Source of the DNA: Candidatus Saccharicenans sp.
GTDB taxonomy: Bacteria; Acidobacteriota; Aminicenantia; Aminicenantales; Saccharicenantaceae
DNA: 64,000 nt
Reading direction: 5' to 3'
Assembly (NCBI GenBank): GCA_030017715.1
Contig: JASEIU010000003.1
Coordinates: 62,001-126,000, forward strand
Numbering within the stretch: position 1 is the first letter of the stretch; every line of letters starts with the position of its first letter. Below the pieces are notes generated by a model. That model was not told the DNA's origin. It made no database searches and saw nothing but the letters and a program-made list of their open reading frames with translations. Shown here piece by piece: positions 51,991-61,847 of this stretch. A program made the translations under genes and the position numbers.

Positions 51991-52010
51991 CGGTTGCGGA
52001 ATTGCAACCG
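51991..52010. promoter_or_regulatory. 7-base inverted repeat upstream of mutS
   Basis: CGGTTGC (51991-51997) and GCAACCG (52004-52010) separated by six bases. It covers the area where the mutS -35 should be, so a regulator or alternative -35 contact could act here. Confidence 0.45.
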
Positions 52011-52034
52011 AACCCGGTTTGCCCGCAGCCTGAT

Positions 52035-52063
52035 TTGACAATCCGGCCCAATAGTTTTAGTAT
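52035..52063 (+). promoter_or_regulatory. Candidate promoter for pgsA
   Basis: TTGACA (52035-52040), 17-base spacer, TAGTAT (52058-52063), about 30 bases before the pgsA ATG. No clear Shine-Dalgarno site follows. Confidence 0.5.
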
Positions 52064-52095
52064 AAAAACCTGATATTTGTACCTGGTATTAATAG

Positions 52096-52644
52096 ATGAA
52101 TGCACCCACAGCCTTAACCATATTAAGATTGCTGGCCATTCCTGTCCTGGTGGTGGTCATGCTGACCCCTTTCCCGGGCCATGAGATTATCGCCTTCACC
52201 ATTTTTGTCCTGGCCTGCCTGACCGATATGCTGGACGGTTTCTGGGCCAGACGGAAAAAGATGGAAACGGTGCTGGGGTCTCTGCTCGACCCGCTGGCCG
52301 ATAAATTGCTCATCGCCTCGGCTCTGATCTGCCTGGTGGCCAATGGGGTCGTGGCTCCCTGGATGGCCATCATCATCATCGGCCGGGAAATAGCCGTCAC
52401 CGGCTTCCGGGCCATCGCTTCTTCCCGGGGCTATCATATTACCGCCTCCGGCTGGGGAAAACTAAAGATGATTTTCGAGGCGGTGGTGGTGTCCATCCTC
52501 ATCCTGGGCCCGCATTACCTGGGTATTATTTACCGTCTGACTCACACCTTCGGATTATGGCTGGTGGTGATTGTTGCCCTGGCCTCAGCCCTGGAATATT
52601 TTATCCGCTTCGGCCCCCGGGTGGTGAAAGAAACCTCAAGCTGA
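52096..52644 (+). CDS. pgsA: PgsA, CDP-diacylglycerol--glycerol-3-phosphate 3-phosphatidyltransferase
   Basis: Inner-membrane enzyme making phosphatidylglycerol phosphate. The CDP-alcohol phosphotransferase motif is DMLDGFWAR then GSLLDPLADK (DGxxAR...GxxxDxxxD). There are about five membrane helices, and it starts NAPTALTILRLLAIPV, the usual NxxT-xxR-xxxxP opening. The 182 residues are typical. Other CDP-alcohol phosphotransferases are possible, but the opening and size fit PgsA best. It converges on fabD with a 9-base overlap. Confidence 0.93.
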   Translation: MNAPTALTILRLLAIPVLVVVMLTPFPGHEIIAFTIFVLACLTDMLDGFWARRKKMETVLGSLLDPLADKLLIASALICLVANGVVAPWMAIIIIGREIAVTGFRAIASSRGYHITASGWGKLKMIFEAVVVSILILGPHYLGIIYRLTHTFGLWLVVIVALASALEYFIRFGPRVVKETSS

Positions 52645-53559
52645 CAACGACCGGCGGCAATTCTCCAGAGAAGTCATATCCTCAACGTTAAACACCGCGG
52701 GCGCTTCCGGCCACTGCCTGGATATTCTTTTCAGCAAGCCGGTCAGAACTTTTCCGGGGCCGAGCTCGACCGCCTGCCTGACCCCCAGCTCTCGCAGGCG
52801 CTGCATGGAGGCAAACCAGAGGACCGGGCTGGTGATCTGTCGGTGCAGCAACTCCCTGGCTTCAGCCCCGGACCTGATTTCAGCGGCTGTAACGTTGGAA
52901 ACAACCGGGAATTCGGGGTCCCGGAAGGTAGCTTTTTCCAGGTCTTCTTTCAACCTGTCGGCGGCCGGTTTCATCAGCCCGGTATGAAAGGGACCGCTCA
53001 CCTGAAGCATCACCGAGCGCGGGGGTTTCAATCGGGCCAGAGCCTCCTCCACAGCCGCCTTTTGGCCGGCTATAACCACCTGGTCTTCGGCATTCCAGTT
53101 GGCCACCTCGACCGGACCTGAGGTTACCGACTTGATCCCTTCCTCAACCCGATTATAGTCCAGGCCAAGGACGGCAGCCATGCCCCCCAGACCCGGAGGC
53201 ACCGCTTCCATCATATAGCGGCCGCGGTTATAAACCAGCTTCAGAGCCTCGGCCAGGTCCAGACTGCCGGCGGCCACCAGGGCCGAATACTCGCCGAGAC
53301 TGTGCCCGGCCGCCAGGTCGGGCTTGAGTCCGAGCAAACGATAGGCGATGTAGCTGACGGTAAGCAGCGCCGGCTGGGTGTGGCAGGTCAGCCTGAGTTC
53401 CTCTTCTGGTCCCTCAAAACAGAGCCTGGACAGACTGAATCCCAGGACCTCATCTGCCAGATTGAAAATCTCCCGGGCCTCCGGACTCTGTTCATAAAAA
53501 TCCCTGCCCATGCCCACCGTCTGTGACCCCTGGCCAGGAAACAGGAATATTCGCTTCAT
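52636..53559 (-). CDS. fabD: FabD, malonyl-CoA:ACP transacylase
   Basis: Loads malonate onto acyl carrier protein for fatty-acid synthesis. FLFPGQGSQTVGMG at the start, the nucleophile Ser in AGHSLGEYSALVAAG, the substrate Arg region YNRGRYMMEAV and the catalytic His in SGPFHTGLM. The 307 residues are normal. It follows the surA-like gene by 27 bases on the same strand, so it could be the end of that operon. No other fab genes are here. Confidence 0.96.
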   Translation of the reverse strand: MKRIFLFPGQGSQTVGMGRDFYEQSPEAREIFNLADEVLGFSLSRLCFEGPEEELRLTCHTQPALLTVSYIAYRLLGLKPDLAAGHSLGEYSALVAAGSLDLAEALKLVYNRGRYMMEAVPPGLGGMAAVLGLDYNRVEEGIKSVTSGPVEVANWNAEDQVVIAGQKAAVEEALARLKPPRSVMLQVSGPFHTGLMKPAADRLKEDLEKATFRDPEFPVVSNVTAAEIRSGAEARELLHRQITSPVLWFASMQRLRELGVRQAVELGPGKVLTGLLKRISRQWPEAPAVFNVEDMTSLENCRRSLSA

Positions 53560-53586
53560 ACCATCTCCTCTTCTCTTTAATGGAGT

Positions 53587-54264
53587 TTATTTTATTCGAT
53601 TAAGGCAATCGGCGTAAACAACTATCTCCGCCCTCTGCTTGAGCTCTCCGGTCCACTCTTTGACTCTCTCCTCCCGGCGCCTGGCCTGCAGTCTGGATTC
53701 AATCTCATCCAGAACCGAGACCAGCTCCGCTGGCGTCTTTCCGGCGGCTCTCTGCTCGGGCATATAGACCTGTTGATAATAGTCTTCAATTTCTTTCAGG
53801 GAAACATAAAGCCTCTGGTTAAACCTGGTGCCGATTACCTTTTCAAAAAGAATTTTATCCTGCAGATAGCCCTCCAGGTCTTCTGGCTTAAGACCAAGGG
53901 CCAGACATTTCTGCTCAAAAAGTTCGGAACCCAGCCGCTCCCTCAGACGGTCCAGCTCGGTGCGGACTTCTTCCTGGCTAACCTGGAGCTGTTCCCTGGT
54001 CAACCTCAAGACCAGAAGAACATCTATGTACCGGTCGAGCCTTTCTGCGGCCGTCAGGGATGGCGTGTTTTCACCCGGCAGGAGTTGGAAGGTCTTCAGG
54101 ACTTCCAGGTCGAAGGACGTAACCGGCTGGTGGTCAACGCTGGCCAGCAGGCAATTCACCAGTTCCTGTCCGGTGGTCGGTTGAGCTATCAGAACCAGCC
54201 AGAGAGCCAGCACCAGCAGCCCCCGGCCGGACGGTTTTTTCTTCCTCCGGTTGAGCTTCACCAT
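53587..54264 (-). CDS. SurA-like periplasmic chaperone without PPIase domain
   Basis: 225 residues with a cleavable signal (about 12-33, GLLVLALWLVLIAQPTTG). The body resembles the SurA N-terminal chaperone domain: LLASVDHQPVTSFDLEVLK, then ERLDRYIDVLLVLRLTREQL and a long helix. No parvulin PPIase domain follows. ATG 54264 has AAGG eight bases upstream; TTG 54270 is also possible. It lies directly downstream of the tamA-like gene (9-base gap), which suggests a role in guiding outer-membrane proteins. Function by position and partial similarity only. Confidence 0.72.
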   Translation of the reverse strand: MVKLNRRKKKPSGRGLLVLALWLVLIAQPTTGQELVNCLLASVDHQPVTSFDLEVLKTFQLLPGENTPSLTAAERLDRYIDVLLVLRLTREQLQVSQEEVRTELDRLRERLGSELFEQKCLALGLKPEDLEGYLQDKILFEKVIGTRFNQRLYVSLKEIEDYYQQVYMPEQRAAGKTPAELVSVLDEIESRLQARRREERVKEWTGELKQRAEIVVYADCLNRIK

Positions 54265-54273
54265 GGCCAAACC

Positions 54274-56991
54274 TTAGAACATATTTCCAATGGTCAGGAA
54301 AAATCCGGGCTTCCATTTATTGTCGCGCGGGTTGAGATTCCAGCCGACGTCAAATCTGACCGGGCCGAGCGGGGTGCGATAGCGCAAACCGAACCCGGCC
54401 GCCTGACTGAACTTCAGAAAATTAAAATCGCGGATTTCCGGGAAGACCTGACCCATATCGTAAAAAATCGCCCCGTAAAGGTTGGGCAATCTTTTCAGCA
54501 CCAGGAACCTGGCCTCCATGTTCAACAGGAAGATGGCCCGACCGCCGACCGGCAGCCCCGACTCCGGGTCCCTGGGCCCAAGCATTTCAAAAGATTCCCC
54601 ACGAAAAGAATTGCTGCCGCCGGCAAAGAATCTTTCCGGTATGGGCACCGAGCCCGAGGCCAGGCCCAGCCGCAGGGTGGTATGGAAATTGATGCTGGCC
54701 GCCAGCGGGTAAAAATACTGGTACTTGGCGAACATTTTCAGGAAATTGGACTCGGTCTCCAGCAACGGATAGGCCCTTTCCAGCGCCAGGCTGAAAAAAT
54801 ATCCCCGGGAGGGGTTGAAGGTGTCATCCCTGCGGTCGCGGATAAAGGTGGCCGAACCGTAAGCGATGGAATAGGGCAGCCTTTCTCTCTCCACTTCCGA
54901 TTCGGCTATCTGCAGATTGGTCAGTTTGGTTCGCAGGGCTCCGGCCGCCAGCAGCAGGGAAAATCCGGCCGGCAGATCTCTCATCGTGGATAGGGTCAGG
55001 CCCCGCCGTTCGTAGCTGAAGCTGGTCCGGTCTTCCTTTTCCAGGTAACCGCTGAAATAGGTCCTCATTCTCAACCCCAGGAAGTGAGGCTGCTGCCAGG
55101 TGGCCACCAGTCTCTTTTCCACCAGGCTGAGCTGGCCGACCAGGCTGACCTGTGAAGCGTTCTTGAACAGGTTATACCTGATATACTCGGCCGTGATTCT
55201 CGGCCTGAGCTCATTTTCCCAGAGGGCCAGAGACCTGGCTTCTTCCCTGGTCTCAATTCCCAGCCCGACACCTGCGAAATTCTGCTCGCCTTCTCTGACC
55301 TGAATCGACAGGTTGATGGAATCGTCAGCCGCCGGGAGTTCTTCCAGCTTGAGCTCGGAGAAAACCCCCAGTCTGTCCAGCCCCCGCTTGGTCTCGAGCA
55401 ATTTGTCATATTCAGCCCAATCTCCAGGACGCAGCCGGACTTCTCGCAGGATGGTGTTCCGGTGAGTCAGATGATTGCCGGTGATAAAAATATTGCCGAC
55501 CCTTAGCCGCCGGCCTTCGTTCACCCGGATGACCAGGTCCAGGTTGTTGTACCTGTCGGGAGAGGCTTCAACCTCCAGCTGGGTTCCCCGGAATCCCTTA
55601 TTAAGATATAGCTGATTTATCTTTTCCAGGTCCCTCTGCATCTGGGGTTTGTAATAGGCCCGGCCGGGGCGACTGTCCAGGAGCCTGAAAATCTCAGCCG
55701 CCGGGACGGCCACTGCACCCTGAATTTCCAGGCTCCTGACAATCTGCCTGGGCCCTTCTTCAATGAAATAGACAGGCCTGGCGGAGTTGTCCTGCCGACT
55801 GAAATTCAGGGTTACCCGGACCTGGGCGAAGCCGTGCTCGGCATAAAACAGCCTGATCCTCTCCGGCAACTCAAAAACTTCCTGCCCGTCAAGATACGGG
55901 AAGAAAAGAAACTGTTCGCCGATTCCCAGGCCCTTCTTAATTTCCTTTTCGCTGAAGCTTTCCAGACCGCGGAATTCCAGACCCTTAATTCTCAGCCTCG
56001 GCCCCTGATGAACTTCATAAATTACCAGAAGCTCATTCTCCTGCCTTTGCAGGTGTGGTCTGACTGTGGCCAGCAGGTAGCCCTGCTTCCTGAGCTGCTT
56101 GAGGAGCAGGGCTTCCCCTTCAGACAGGGCCCACTCTTCAAACACCTTCTGTTCCCAGACCGGTTGAACCACCCTCGGCGAGAGGTTGGTTCCCAGGAGC
56201 CTGATTGAAATCCTGGTCGAAGGGTTGAGGCCTATGGCCAGGTCCACCGTCCCCTTCTCCTGGTTCACTTCTTCCCGGGCCAGCCTGACTTCCGCCCAGG
56301 TATAGCCAAGCTTGTTATAGGCGGCCTTTATTCTGGCCAGAGCGCTTTCCAGCTTTCTGGGCACGTAATAATCACCGGGCTTCAGACCGACCAGCTTTTG
56401 CAGCCTGGTCGTGGAAATGATTTCCGTCCCTTCAAACATTATCTTTCTGATAGTCAGGCGCCTCCAGCCGGGAAGCCTGACCGAAACATCAGCCAGGTTC
56501 GCCCCCTCGGCTTTCTTTATTTCCAGGTCGATATCCGGAGAGAACAGTCCCTCGTCAGCCAGGATTTTTTCAATGTCCGGGACGGCTTTATCCCTCAGAT
56601 TCTCAGCCAGAATTGCGCCCTTTCTCAGATAGGGCAGCTCCTGGTTGATTCGTTTTCTCAAACTGCGGGGACCGGAAATACGGACATTGCGGATCAAAGT
56701 GTTCCTGCTCAGGGCAAAAGTCAATTCGGCCGGCGGTCCCGGGTTGAAGTAGACTTCGGCCCGGGAAAAAAGTCCGGTCCTCATCAATTGCTTCAAGCTC
56801 TGGTCAATTTGAAAATCAGAATAGCTTCGCCCTGCCCTGAGGGTCAACAGGTTGTCATAGACCGAATCGGCCTTCTGGCCGTCAATCAACAAGGTGATTC
56901 TTTCCACCAGCCGACCGTTCCCGGCCGGATAGGCGGACAGAGTCGCCAGCATCATAATAAAAAGCGCCGGCAGCCAGAACTTCTTCTTCAT
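54274..56991 (-). CDS. tamA: TamA/BamA-family Omp85 outer-membrane protein
   Basis: 905 residues. A signal peptide (about 20) is followed by about five POTRA-like repeats (residues 25-560; for example VRISGPRSLRKRINQELPYL, KGLEFRGLESFSEKEIKKGL, VGNIFITGNHLTHRNTILRE). An Omp85 beta barrel spans about 570-905, with the loop-6 motif FRGESF and terminal Phe. Paired upstream with the tamB gene (4-base gap), it is best called TamA, though the POTRA count is nearer to BamA. Inserts outer-membrane proteins or moves lipids with TamB. Confidence 0.88.
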   Translation of the reverse strand: MKKKFWLPALFIMMLATLSAYPAGNGRLVERITLLIDGQKADSVYDNLLTLRAGRSYSDFQIDQSLKQLMRTGLFSRAEVYFNPGPPAELTFALSRNTLIRNVRISGPRSLRKRINQELPYLRKGAILAENLRDKAVPDIEKILADEGLFSPDIDLEIKKAEGANLADVSVRLPGWRRLTIRKIMFEGTEIISTTRLQKLVGLKPGDYYVPRKLESALARIKAAYNKLGYTWAEVRLAREEVNQEKGTVDLAIGLNPSTRISIRLLGTNLSPRVVQPVWEQKVFEEWALSEGEALLLKQLRKQGYLLATVRPHLQRQENELLVIYEVHQGPRLRIKGLEFRGLESFSEKEIKKGLGIGEQFLFFPYLDGQEVFELPERIRLFYAEHGFAQVRVTLNFSRQDNSARPVYFIEEGPRQIVRSLEIQGAVAVPAAEIFRLLDSRPGRAYYKPQMQRDLEKINQLYLNKGFRGTQLEVEASPDRYNNLDLVIRVNEGRRLRVGNIFITGNHLTHRNTILREVRLRPGDWAEYDKLLETKRGLDRLGVFSELKLEELPAADDSINLSIQVREGEQNFAGVGLGIETREEARSLALWENELRPRITAEYIRYNLFKNASQVSLVGQLSLVEKRLVATWQQPHFLGLRMRTYFSGYLEKEDRTSFSYERRGLTLSTMRDLPAGFSLLLAAGALRTKLTNLQIAESEVERERLPYSIAYGSATFIRDRRDDTFNPSRGYFFSLALERAYPLLETESNFLKMFAKYQYFYPLAASINFHTTLRLGLASGSVPIPERFFAGGSNSFRGESFEMLGPRDPESGLPVGGRAIFLLNMEARFLVLKRLPNLYGAIFYDMGQVFPEIRDFNFLKFSQAAGFGLRYRTPLGPVRFDVGWNLNPRDNKWKPGFFLTIGNMF

Positions 56992-56995
56992 CGGC

Positions 56996-59900
56996 CTAAA
57001 ATCTTCTCCTCAGCTTGACGTCCAGGCTGACTCTTCCCAGCTCGTTCCTGATGGCCACCAGGGACAGGCCCCCGGACAGTTCCCATTCCAGCCGGACTAT
57101 CTCTTCTCTCTGCGTGGCCAGGTTGGTCGAATAGACGATGAAAAAGTTCTTAGACAGGCGCTTGCCGACGGTCAGTCTGGCCGTGATTTCGGAGGTCGAA
57201 CCCATCAGAAAGGGGTCGAGGCGGAAGCGGTCCAGGCTGAACAGGCTTTCCGATTTTCTGGCCAGTTGATAGGAAATCATCGAAGCCGTGCTCATCTGGG
57301 TCGGGTCGAGGGAATACCGTCGCTGGTAGGACTCACCCAGGGCCAGCAGAGATAGGATTTCCTCTGTCGGCAGGGGCGGCGAGGAAGAGAATTCCGGCTT
57401 AAGACTGCTGGCCAGGCCGCTCAGGCTAAAAATGACATGATAATCCTTGACATAAGTTTCTCCCTGGAAATCGATGTAAGGGTCAATCACCAGCGGGTTA
57501 AAGAAACTCAAGCGGCCCCTCAGCACCCGGAAATCGCGGTCCTGAAAATAGACGGTACCGGACAGAGCTTCGATCTCCCCGGTTACCACCGGAGCCCCGA
57601 CTGTCCCGGAGATGGTCAGGTCCAGACGGGCCCTGATCCGGCCCAGTGAGTTTTCCATCCAGACATTATCTCTGGCCTGGAGCCGGAAATTCAGGTTAAG
57701 GTCATCGATCCATCTGCCGTGGCCCTCGGCGTTATAAACCTGGGAGGAAAAAGAAAGCTTTTCATACAGCTCTTTTTTCCATAAAGCCTCTTTGAGCAGG
57801 AAATCGCCTTCCAGGACCGACCGGCTGCCTTTTTTTAGAAACCTCATCTGACCGTCGGCCAGCAATCTGGTGCGCTCGAAAACCGACAGCTCCATGTTCT
57901 GACCGGACATGCGGATTTCCGCCTCGCTCAGTCCCGTTTCCCCGAAGGACAATTCGCCGGAACCCTGAACCGGCCCCCCTCCCAGAACCCCCTGGAAAGA
58001 CCTGATGGAAACCCGCCCGTTTTTGACGAAGGCCAGACCGGAGAAGTCGTTAAGAGCATGGGCGAATCCGGGTATCGGAATCAGATTACCCCTGAGTTCC
58101 ACCGCGCCGCTCAGGTCGATGGAAGCGATCGGTCCCTGAAAGCTCAGGAGATAATCAACGCTGCCGCTGGCCCCTTTCCAGGGAAGCAACAAATCCAGGT
58201 TGGTCAGACGGCCCTTTACCTCTCCCGCCAGAAAATCCCGGTCAAACGGGATTTCCAGCTTCAGTCCAAAATCGCTGTCGCCCGGCAGCAAACGCCCCCT
58301 GAGCTCGAGGCTGAGCTGGTTATCTAAAAAATTCAAATTGTAATCGCCGGCCGCTCCCTGGGCTTTGATAAAAAATGCACCGAACCTGTCGATGGAAAAC
58401 TTGCCGGCCGGTCGATCCTGGCCGAAGATTCCGCGCCCCTTGAGGTCCAGACTGATCCGTCCGGAAAAATCAGCCGAAAACGGTTGCAGGTCAACCCCGG
58501 TGGCTTTCAGGTCAAAATCGTAACTGGCCGGGGTGTAGCCGAGCGTCAGCCGGCCGGCCACCTCCCCGCCGTTCAGGTTGAAACGCAATTCCGGAAAACT
58601 CAGTCCCCGGTCGTTCCAGATAATTCTCCCGCTGACTTTCCTGATCGGACTGCCGAGCAGAAACATTTCCTCGGAAGCAAAATCGCCCTGAAAATCAACC
58701 TGACCGCCTCCGGTCAGGTAAACAAAGTCTCCGCTGACCGAACCCCTGACTGGAAAATTGACCTTCAGGTAATCCAGGACCGTTTCCACCAGAGCTCTCT
58801 GGAGTGACATCCTGGTTTCAGTCCGGCCGTCTGAGGTCTTGAGGTCTATCTGTCCCTCAAAGTTCTTATCGAGGACATAGACTTTACCCTCGACCTCTCC
58901 TCCCTCGACAGCCACCCGGCCCCGGGCCGTGGTCACCTGAAAGCGTTCGAACCCGGCCGGGGACAGCGAGAATTCAAAATTCAGCCGGGGGCGGTGGTAG
59001 TCTCCCTTAATTTCTATTTCGGCCCGTCCCTCTCCCCTGATTTCAGGAAAATCAAATTCTGTCTGGAATAGCCTTTCGGTAAACTGTCGGGCTCCGCGGA
59101 CATCGCTGAACTGACCCGTTATTCCCAGGTCGATGGTCTGTCCGATGACCACCCGACCGGAGACGGTCAGGCGGCCGAAAGAAGTTTGCAAATCTTTTGT
59201 CTGGATCTTAAGGTCCTTATTTTTGAGATGCAGGTTCACCTCTACCGGGCCGTTCAGACGGTGTCGGTCCTTGACCTCGCTTTCGTTAACCCGGTCGCGG
59301 AATTCGGCCGTCGCCTGCAGCTCGCCCTGGCTCAGGCTGAACCTGCCCCAGGCCGGCGACTCCACCGGCCAGGGAACCGAGGCGTAGTTCATAATCGGGT
59401 CCAGGTGGAAACCAGACATCTGTCCTTCAATCTTACCGCCGCCGTAGGTGATCACAACCTTTTCCGTCGGCCGACCGTTCTTTTTGACCTCGGCCAGAAT
59501 CTGCCCGCCCCGCCCCTTCTCCACCACCACCTGCCCTTCGACCGACCCCATATCCACCCGGTTGAGCCGGAAATCCCTGGTCAGGTAATCGGTTTTGACC
59601 AACAGGGGGCCTCCCTGGTTGGAAATGGAAACCTGGCCCGAGGTCTTGCCGCTCCATTCAAAGGGCAGGTCAAGAGCAGCCATGATGAAGCTGGTGTCAA
59701 GGTTATAGACGGCCCTCAGGTCGACCACGGTTTTTTCCAGAAGAGCTATTTTCCCCTCGAGCCGGAGAGCCGAGTTTTCTCCCTGGACTGTGAGCCGGCC
59801 AATGTTAATGGTCCTTCCCCTGCTGGTAATCAGGGTTTCCAGCTCGCCCTCCAGAACCTCCGGAGAATCATATGGCCTGAGCCTGGAAGCATCGGCTCTC

Positions 59901-60394
59901 AGCAGCAGGTTCAGCCGGTTGGCCTCAAGCCGGAAGAAAGCCGAAAGGCTGGAAAGTTCATAACTGCCCTGTTTGAGCTCAAAAGAAAAATGTCCATCAT
60001 TTATATAGCCGCTTTCTATAACCAGCGGCAGGTTTAGAGAAAAGTCCTTACGGGTGTCGCCGGCCTCCCGGCTTTTTCCGTCGTAGAAAAGCTCCGGGCT
60101 ATAGACTTCGACAGTTACCGGTTTTTCCTTTTTCAGAAGCGACAGGAACGACAGCGAGACCTTCAGGCTGGCCACGGAAAACCTGGGATTATCCGTTTTT
60201 GATTTAAGGTTCTTAATGCTGAGCGAAGGCGGCAGGTAACTGAGCTTCAATTCCCCCACCTCAAAACTCTGATCCAGCCGGCGGCCGAGCTGTTTCAGAA
60301 ACACGCTCCTGGCAAAGGAAAGGGCAATGTACAGAAAGGCGACCACCACCAGGATGGCCACCAGGCCTTTCCTCTTTTTCAAAAAGCTCATCAA
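56996..60394 (-). CDS. tamB: TamB-family (DUF490, AsmA-like) envelope protein
   Basis: 1132 residues. N-terminal membrane anchor (about 9-32, GLVAILVVVAFLYIALSFA) and a long periplasmic beta-rich body made of repeated strands, ending in the DUF490 block VYFQDRDFRVLRGRLSFFNP, SLLALGESY and YSTNLATQREEIVRLEWEL. TamB-like proteins form a hydrophobic groove between inner and outer membranes for lipid transfer and help the adjacent Omp85 protein. It is the gene before tamA in the operon. Start ATG 60394. Confidence 0.9.
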   Translation of the reverse strand: MMSFLKKRKGLVAILVVVAFLYIALSFARSVFLKQLGRRLDQSFEVGELKLSYLPPSLSIKNLKSKTDNPRFSVASLKVSLSFLSLLKKEKPVTVEVYSPELFYDGKSREAGDTRKDFSLNLPLVIESGYINDGHFSFELKQGSYELSSLSAFFRLEANRLNLLLRADASRLRPYDSPEVLEGELETLITSRGRTINIGRLTVQGENSALRLEGKIALLEKTVVDLRAVYNLDTSFIMAALDLPFEWSGKTSGQVSISNQGGPLLVKTDYLTRDFRLNRVDMGSVEGQVVVEKGRGGQILAEVKKNGRPTEKVVITYGGGKIEGQMSGFHLDPIMNYASVPWPVESPAWGRFSLSQGELQATAEFRDRVNESEVKDRHRLNGPVEVNLHLKNKDLKIQTKDLQTSFGRLTVSGRVVIGQTIDLGITGQFSDVRGARQFTERLFQTEFDFPEIRGEGRAEIEIKGDYHRPRLNFEFSLSPAGFERFQVTTARGRVAVEGGEVEGKVYVLDKNFEGQIDLKTSDGRTETRMSLQRALVETVLDYLKVNFPVRGSVSGDFVYLTGGGQVDFQGDFASEEMFLLGSPIRKVSGRIIWNDRGLSFPELRFNLNGGEVAGRLTLGYTPASYDFDLKATGVDLQPFSADFSGRISLDLKGRGIFGQDRPAGKFSIDRFGAFFIKAQGAAGDYNLNFLDNQLSLELRGRLLPGDSDFGLKLEIPFDRDFLAGEVKGRLTNLDLLLPWKGASGSVDYLLSFQGPIASIDLSGAVELRGNLIPIPGFAHALNDFSGLAFVKNGRVSIRSFQGVLGGGPVQGSGELSFGETGLSEAEIRMSGQNMELSVFERTRLLADGQMRFLKKGSRSVLEGDFLLKEALWKKELYEKLSFSSQVYNAEGHGRWIDDLNLNFRLQARDNVWMENSLGRIRARLDLTISGTVGAPVVTGEIEALSGTVYFQDRDFRVLRGRLSFFNPLVIDPYIDFQGETYVKDYHVIFSLSGLASSLKPEFSSSPPLPTEEILSLLALGESYQRRYSLDPTQMSTASMISYQLARKSESLFSLDRFRLDPFLMGSTSEITARLTVGKRLSKNFFIVYSTNLATQREEIVRLEWELSGGLSLVAIRNELGRVSLDVKLRRRF

Positions 60395-60420
60395 TAAAAG
60401 CTCAACTTTAAGCTGTCGGC

Positions 60421-61068
60421 TTATTTATCAGTCACCTTTTTCCAGTCCTGAAGGAATCTGTCGATGCCGATATCGGTCATGGGATGCTTGACCAATTTTT
60501 CCATGACCGAATAAGGCACGGTGGCGATGTGAGCTCCGAGCAGGGCAGCTTCCACCACATGCCCGGGATGGCGGACGCTGGCCACAATAACTTCGGTCAC
60601 AAAATTATAATTCTCATAAATGGTCAATATCTGTTCCACCAGCTCCATACCGTGATGCGAAATATCATCCAGCCGCCCGATAAAGGGGCTGACGAAGGCC
60701 GCTCCGGCCCTGGCCGCCAGCAGAGCCTGAGAGGGAGAAAAAACCAGGGTCATGTTGACTTTGATTCCCTCGGCGGACAGGATTCTGGTGGCCTTCAGCC
60801 CTTCCAGGTTGACCGGTATTTTGACGGCGATGTTTGGAGCCAATCCGCTAAGTTTTCGAGCTTCGGAGACGATTTCCTCGGCCCGGGTGGAAACGCACTC
60901 GACGCTCACCGGTCCCGGGACCAGACGGCAGATTTCTCTGACCAGTTTCTCGAAAGGCAGGTTTTCCCTGGAACAGAGGGTGGGATTGGTTGTCACCCCG
61001 TCCAGAATTCCCCAGCTGGCCACTTCTTCGATTTCCCGCAGGTTGGCAGTGTCCAGAAATAGTTTCAT
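60421..61068 (-). CDS. TalC/Fsa-type transaldolase
   Basis: Short (215-residue) class I aldolase. It starts [20 protein letters not shown] and has [13 protein letters not shown], the Schiff-base Lys in [35 protein letters not shown] and [15 protein letters not shown] at the end. It could be a transaldolase (pentose phosphate) or fructose-6-phosphate aldolase; sequence alone does not settle which. It begins right after the FAH gene (one base between) and is followed by tamB at 26 bases. Confidence 0.92.
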   Translation of the reverse strand: MKLFLDTANLREIEEVASWGILDGVTTNPTLCSRENLPFEKLVREICRLVPGPVSVECVSTRAEEIVSEARKLSGLAPNIAVKIPVNLEGLKATRILSAEGIKVNMTLVFSPSQALLAARAGAAFVSPFIGRLDDISHHGMELVEQILTIYENYNFVTEVIVASVRHPGHVVEAALLGAHIATVPYSVMEKLVKHPMTDIGIDRFLQDWKKVTDK

Positions 61069-61069
61069 C

Positions 61070-61843
61070 CTACCTCCTTGCCTCTATTTTTTTAACATAA
61101 TTGGATAGAGTTCCGATGCCTTCTATCTGAACATCCACCCGGTCGCCCGGCTGCATCGGACCGACTCCTGACGGAGTTCCGGTGGCGATGATATCTCCCG
61201 GTTCAAGGGTCATGATTCTCGATATATACCTGATGAGATACGGCACGGAGAAAATCATGTTCCTGGTGCTGGCCGACTGCACCAGTTTCCCGTTCAGAAA
61301 GGTTTTTAACTGAACAGACCCGGGGTCAAGGTCGGTCGCCAGGCAGGGCCCGACGGCAGCAAAAGTATCAAAAGACTTGGCCCGGGTGAACTGAACGTCT
61401 TTCAGCTGCAGGTCCCGGGCAGTGACGTCATTGAAGCAGGCATAGCCCAGCACATATTCCTGCCAGGGGGCTTCCTCCGGCAACCGACAAGCTCTTTTCT
61501 TGATGATAACGGCCAGTTCGCCCTCATAATCAACCCGCCCGGAAGCGTCGGGATAGATTATGGCTTGCTGCGGGCCGATGACGGCGCTCGGCGGTTTGAG
61601 AAACAGCAGCGGTTCAGCCGGAACCGGGTTGCCCAGCTCCTCGGCGTGCTCGCGGTAATTACGGCCGACGCAGACTATTTTAGATGGGATAACCGGGGGC
61701 AGCAGCGTTACCTCGGAGATGGGAATCGGGCTGTCCTGAATTTTATAGTTTCTGAAAAGAGAACCTCTGACCGGAAAGAGGACTTCTTCTTTCAGTAACC
61801 CGTAGAGGATTTTTTTTCGGTAGCGAAAACGGTAAATCTTCAT
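61070..61843 (-). CDS. Fumarylacetoacetate hydrolase-family protein
   Basis: 257 residues. An FAH domain with [26 protein letters not shown], the metal-binding [33 protein letters not shown] and [18 protein letters not shown]. Members hydrolyse C-C bonds or decarboxylate acids (for example oxaloacetate or acylpyruvates) in the cytoplasm. The substrate is not evident; no aromatic-degradation gene is nearby, so a housekeeping acylpyruvase or oxaloacetate tautomerase role is likeliest. Four bases separate it from the upstream lipoprotein gene. Confidence 0.93.
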   Translation of the reverse strand: MKIYRFRYRKKILYGLLKEEVLFPVRGSLFRNYKIQDSPIPISEVTLLPPVIPSKIVCVGRNYREHAEELGNPVPAEPLLFLKPPSAVIGPQQAIIYPDASGRVDYEGELAVIIKKRACRLPEEAPWQEYVLGYACFNDVTARDLQLKDVQFTRAKSFDTFAAVGPCLATDLDPGSVQLKTFLNGKLVQSASTRNMIFSVPYLIRYISRIMTLEPGDIIATGTPSGVGPMQPGDRVDVQIEGIGTLSNYVKKIEARR

Positions 61844-61847
61844 TTTT

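Noticed and set aside
51010-52038. 342-residue plus-strand frame opposite mutS
   Set aside because: Full overlap with an unmistakable mutS and no recognisable protein features.
53773-54993. 406-residue plus-strand frame antisense to the SurA-like and tamA genes
   Set aside because: Low-complexity Gln/Gly/His/Pro composition typical of antisense translation; the minus-strand genes have clear domains.
59186-60037. 283-residue plus-strand frame opposite tamB
   Set aside because: Same antisense effect; no start signal.
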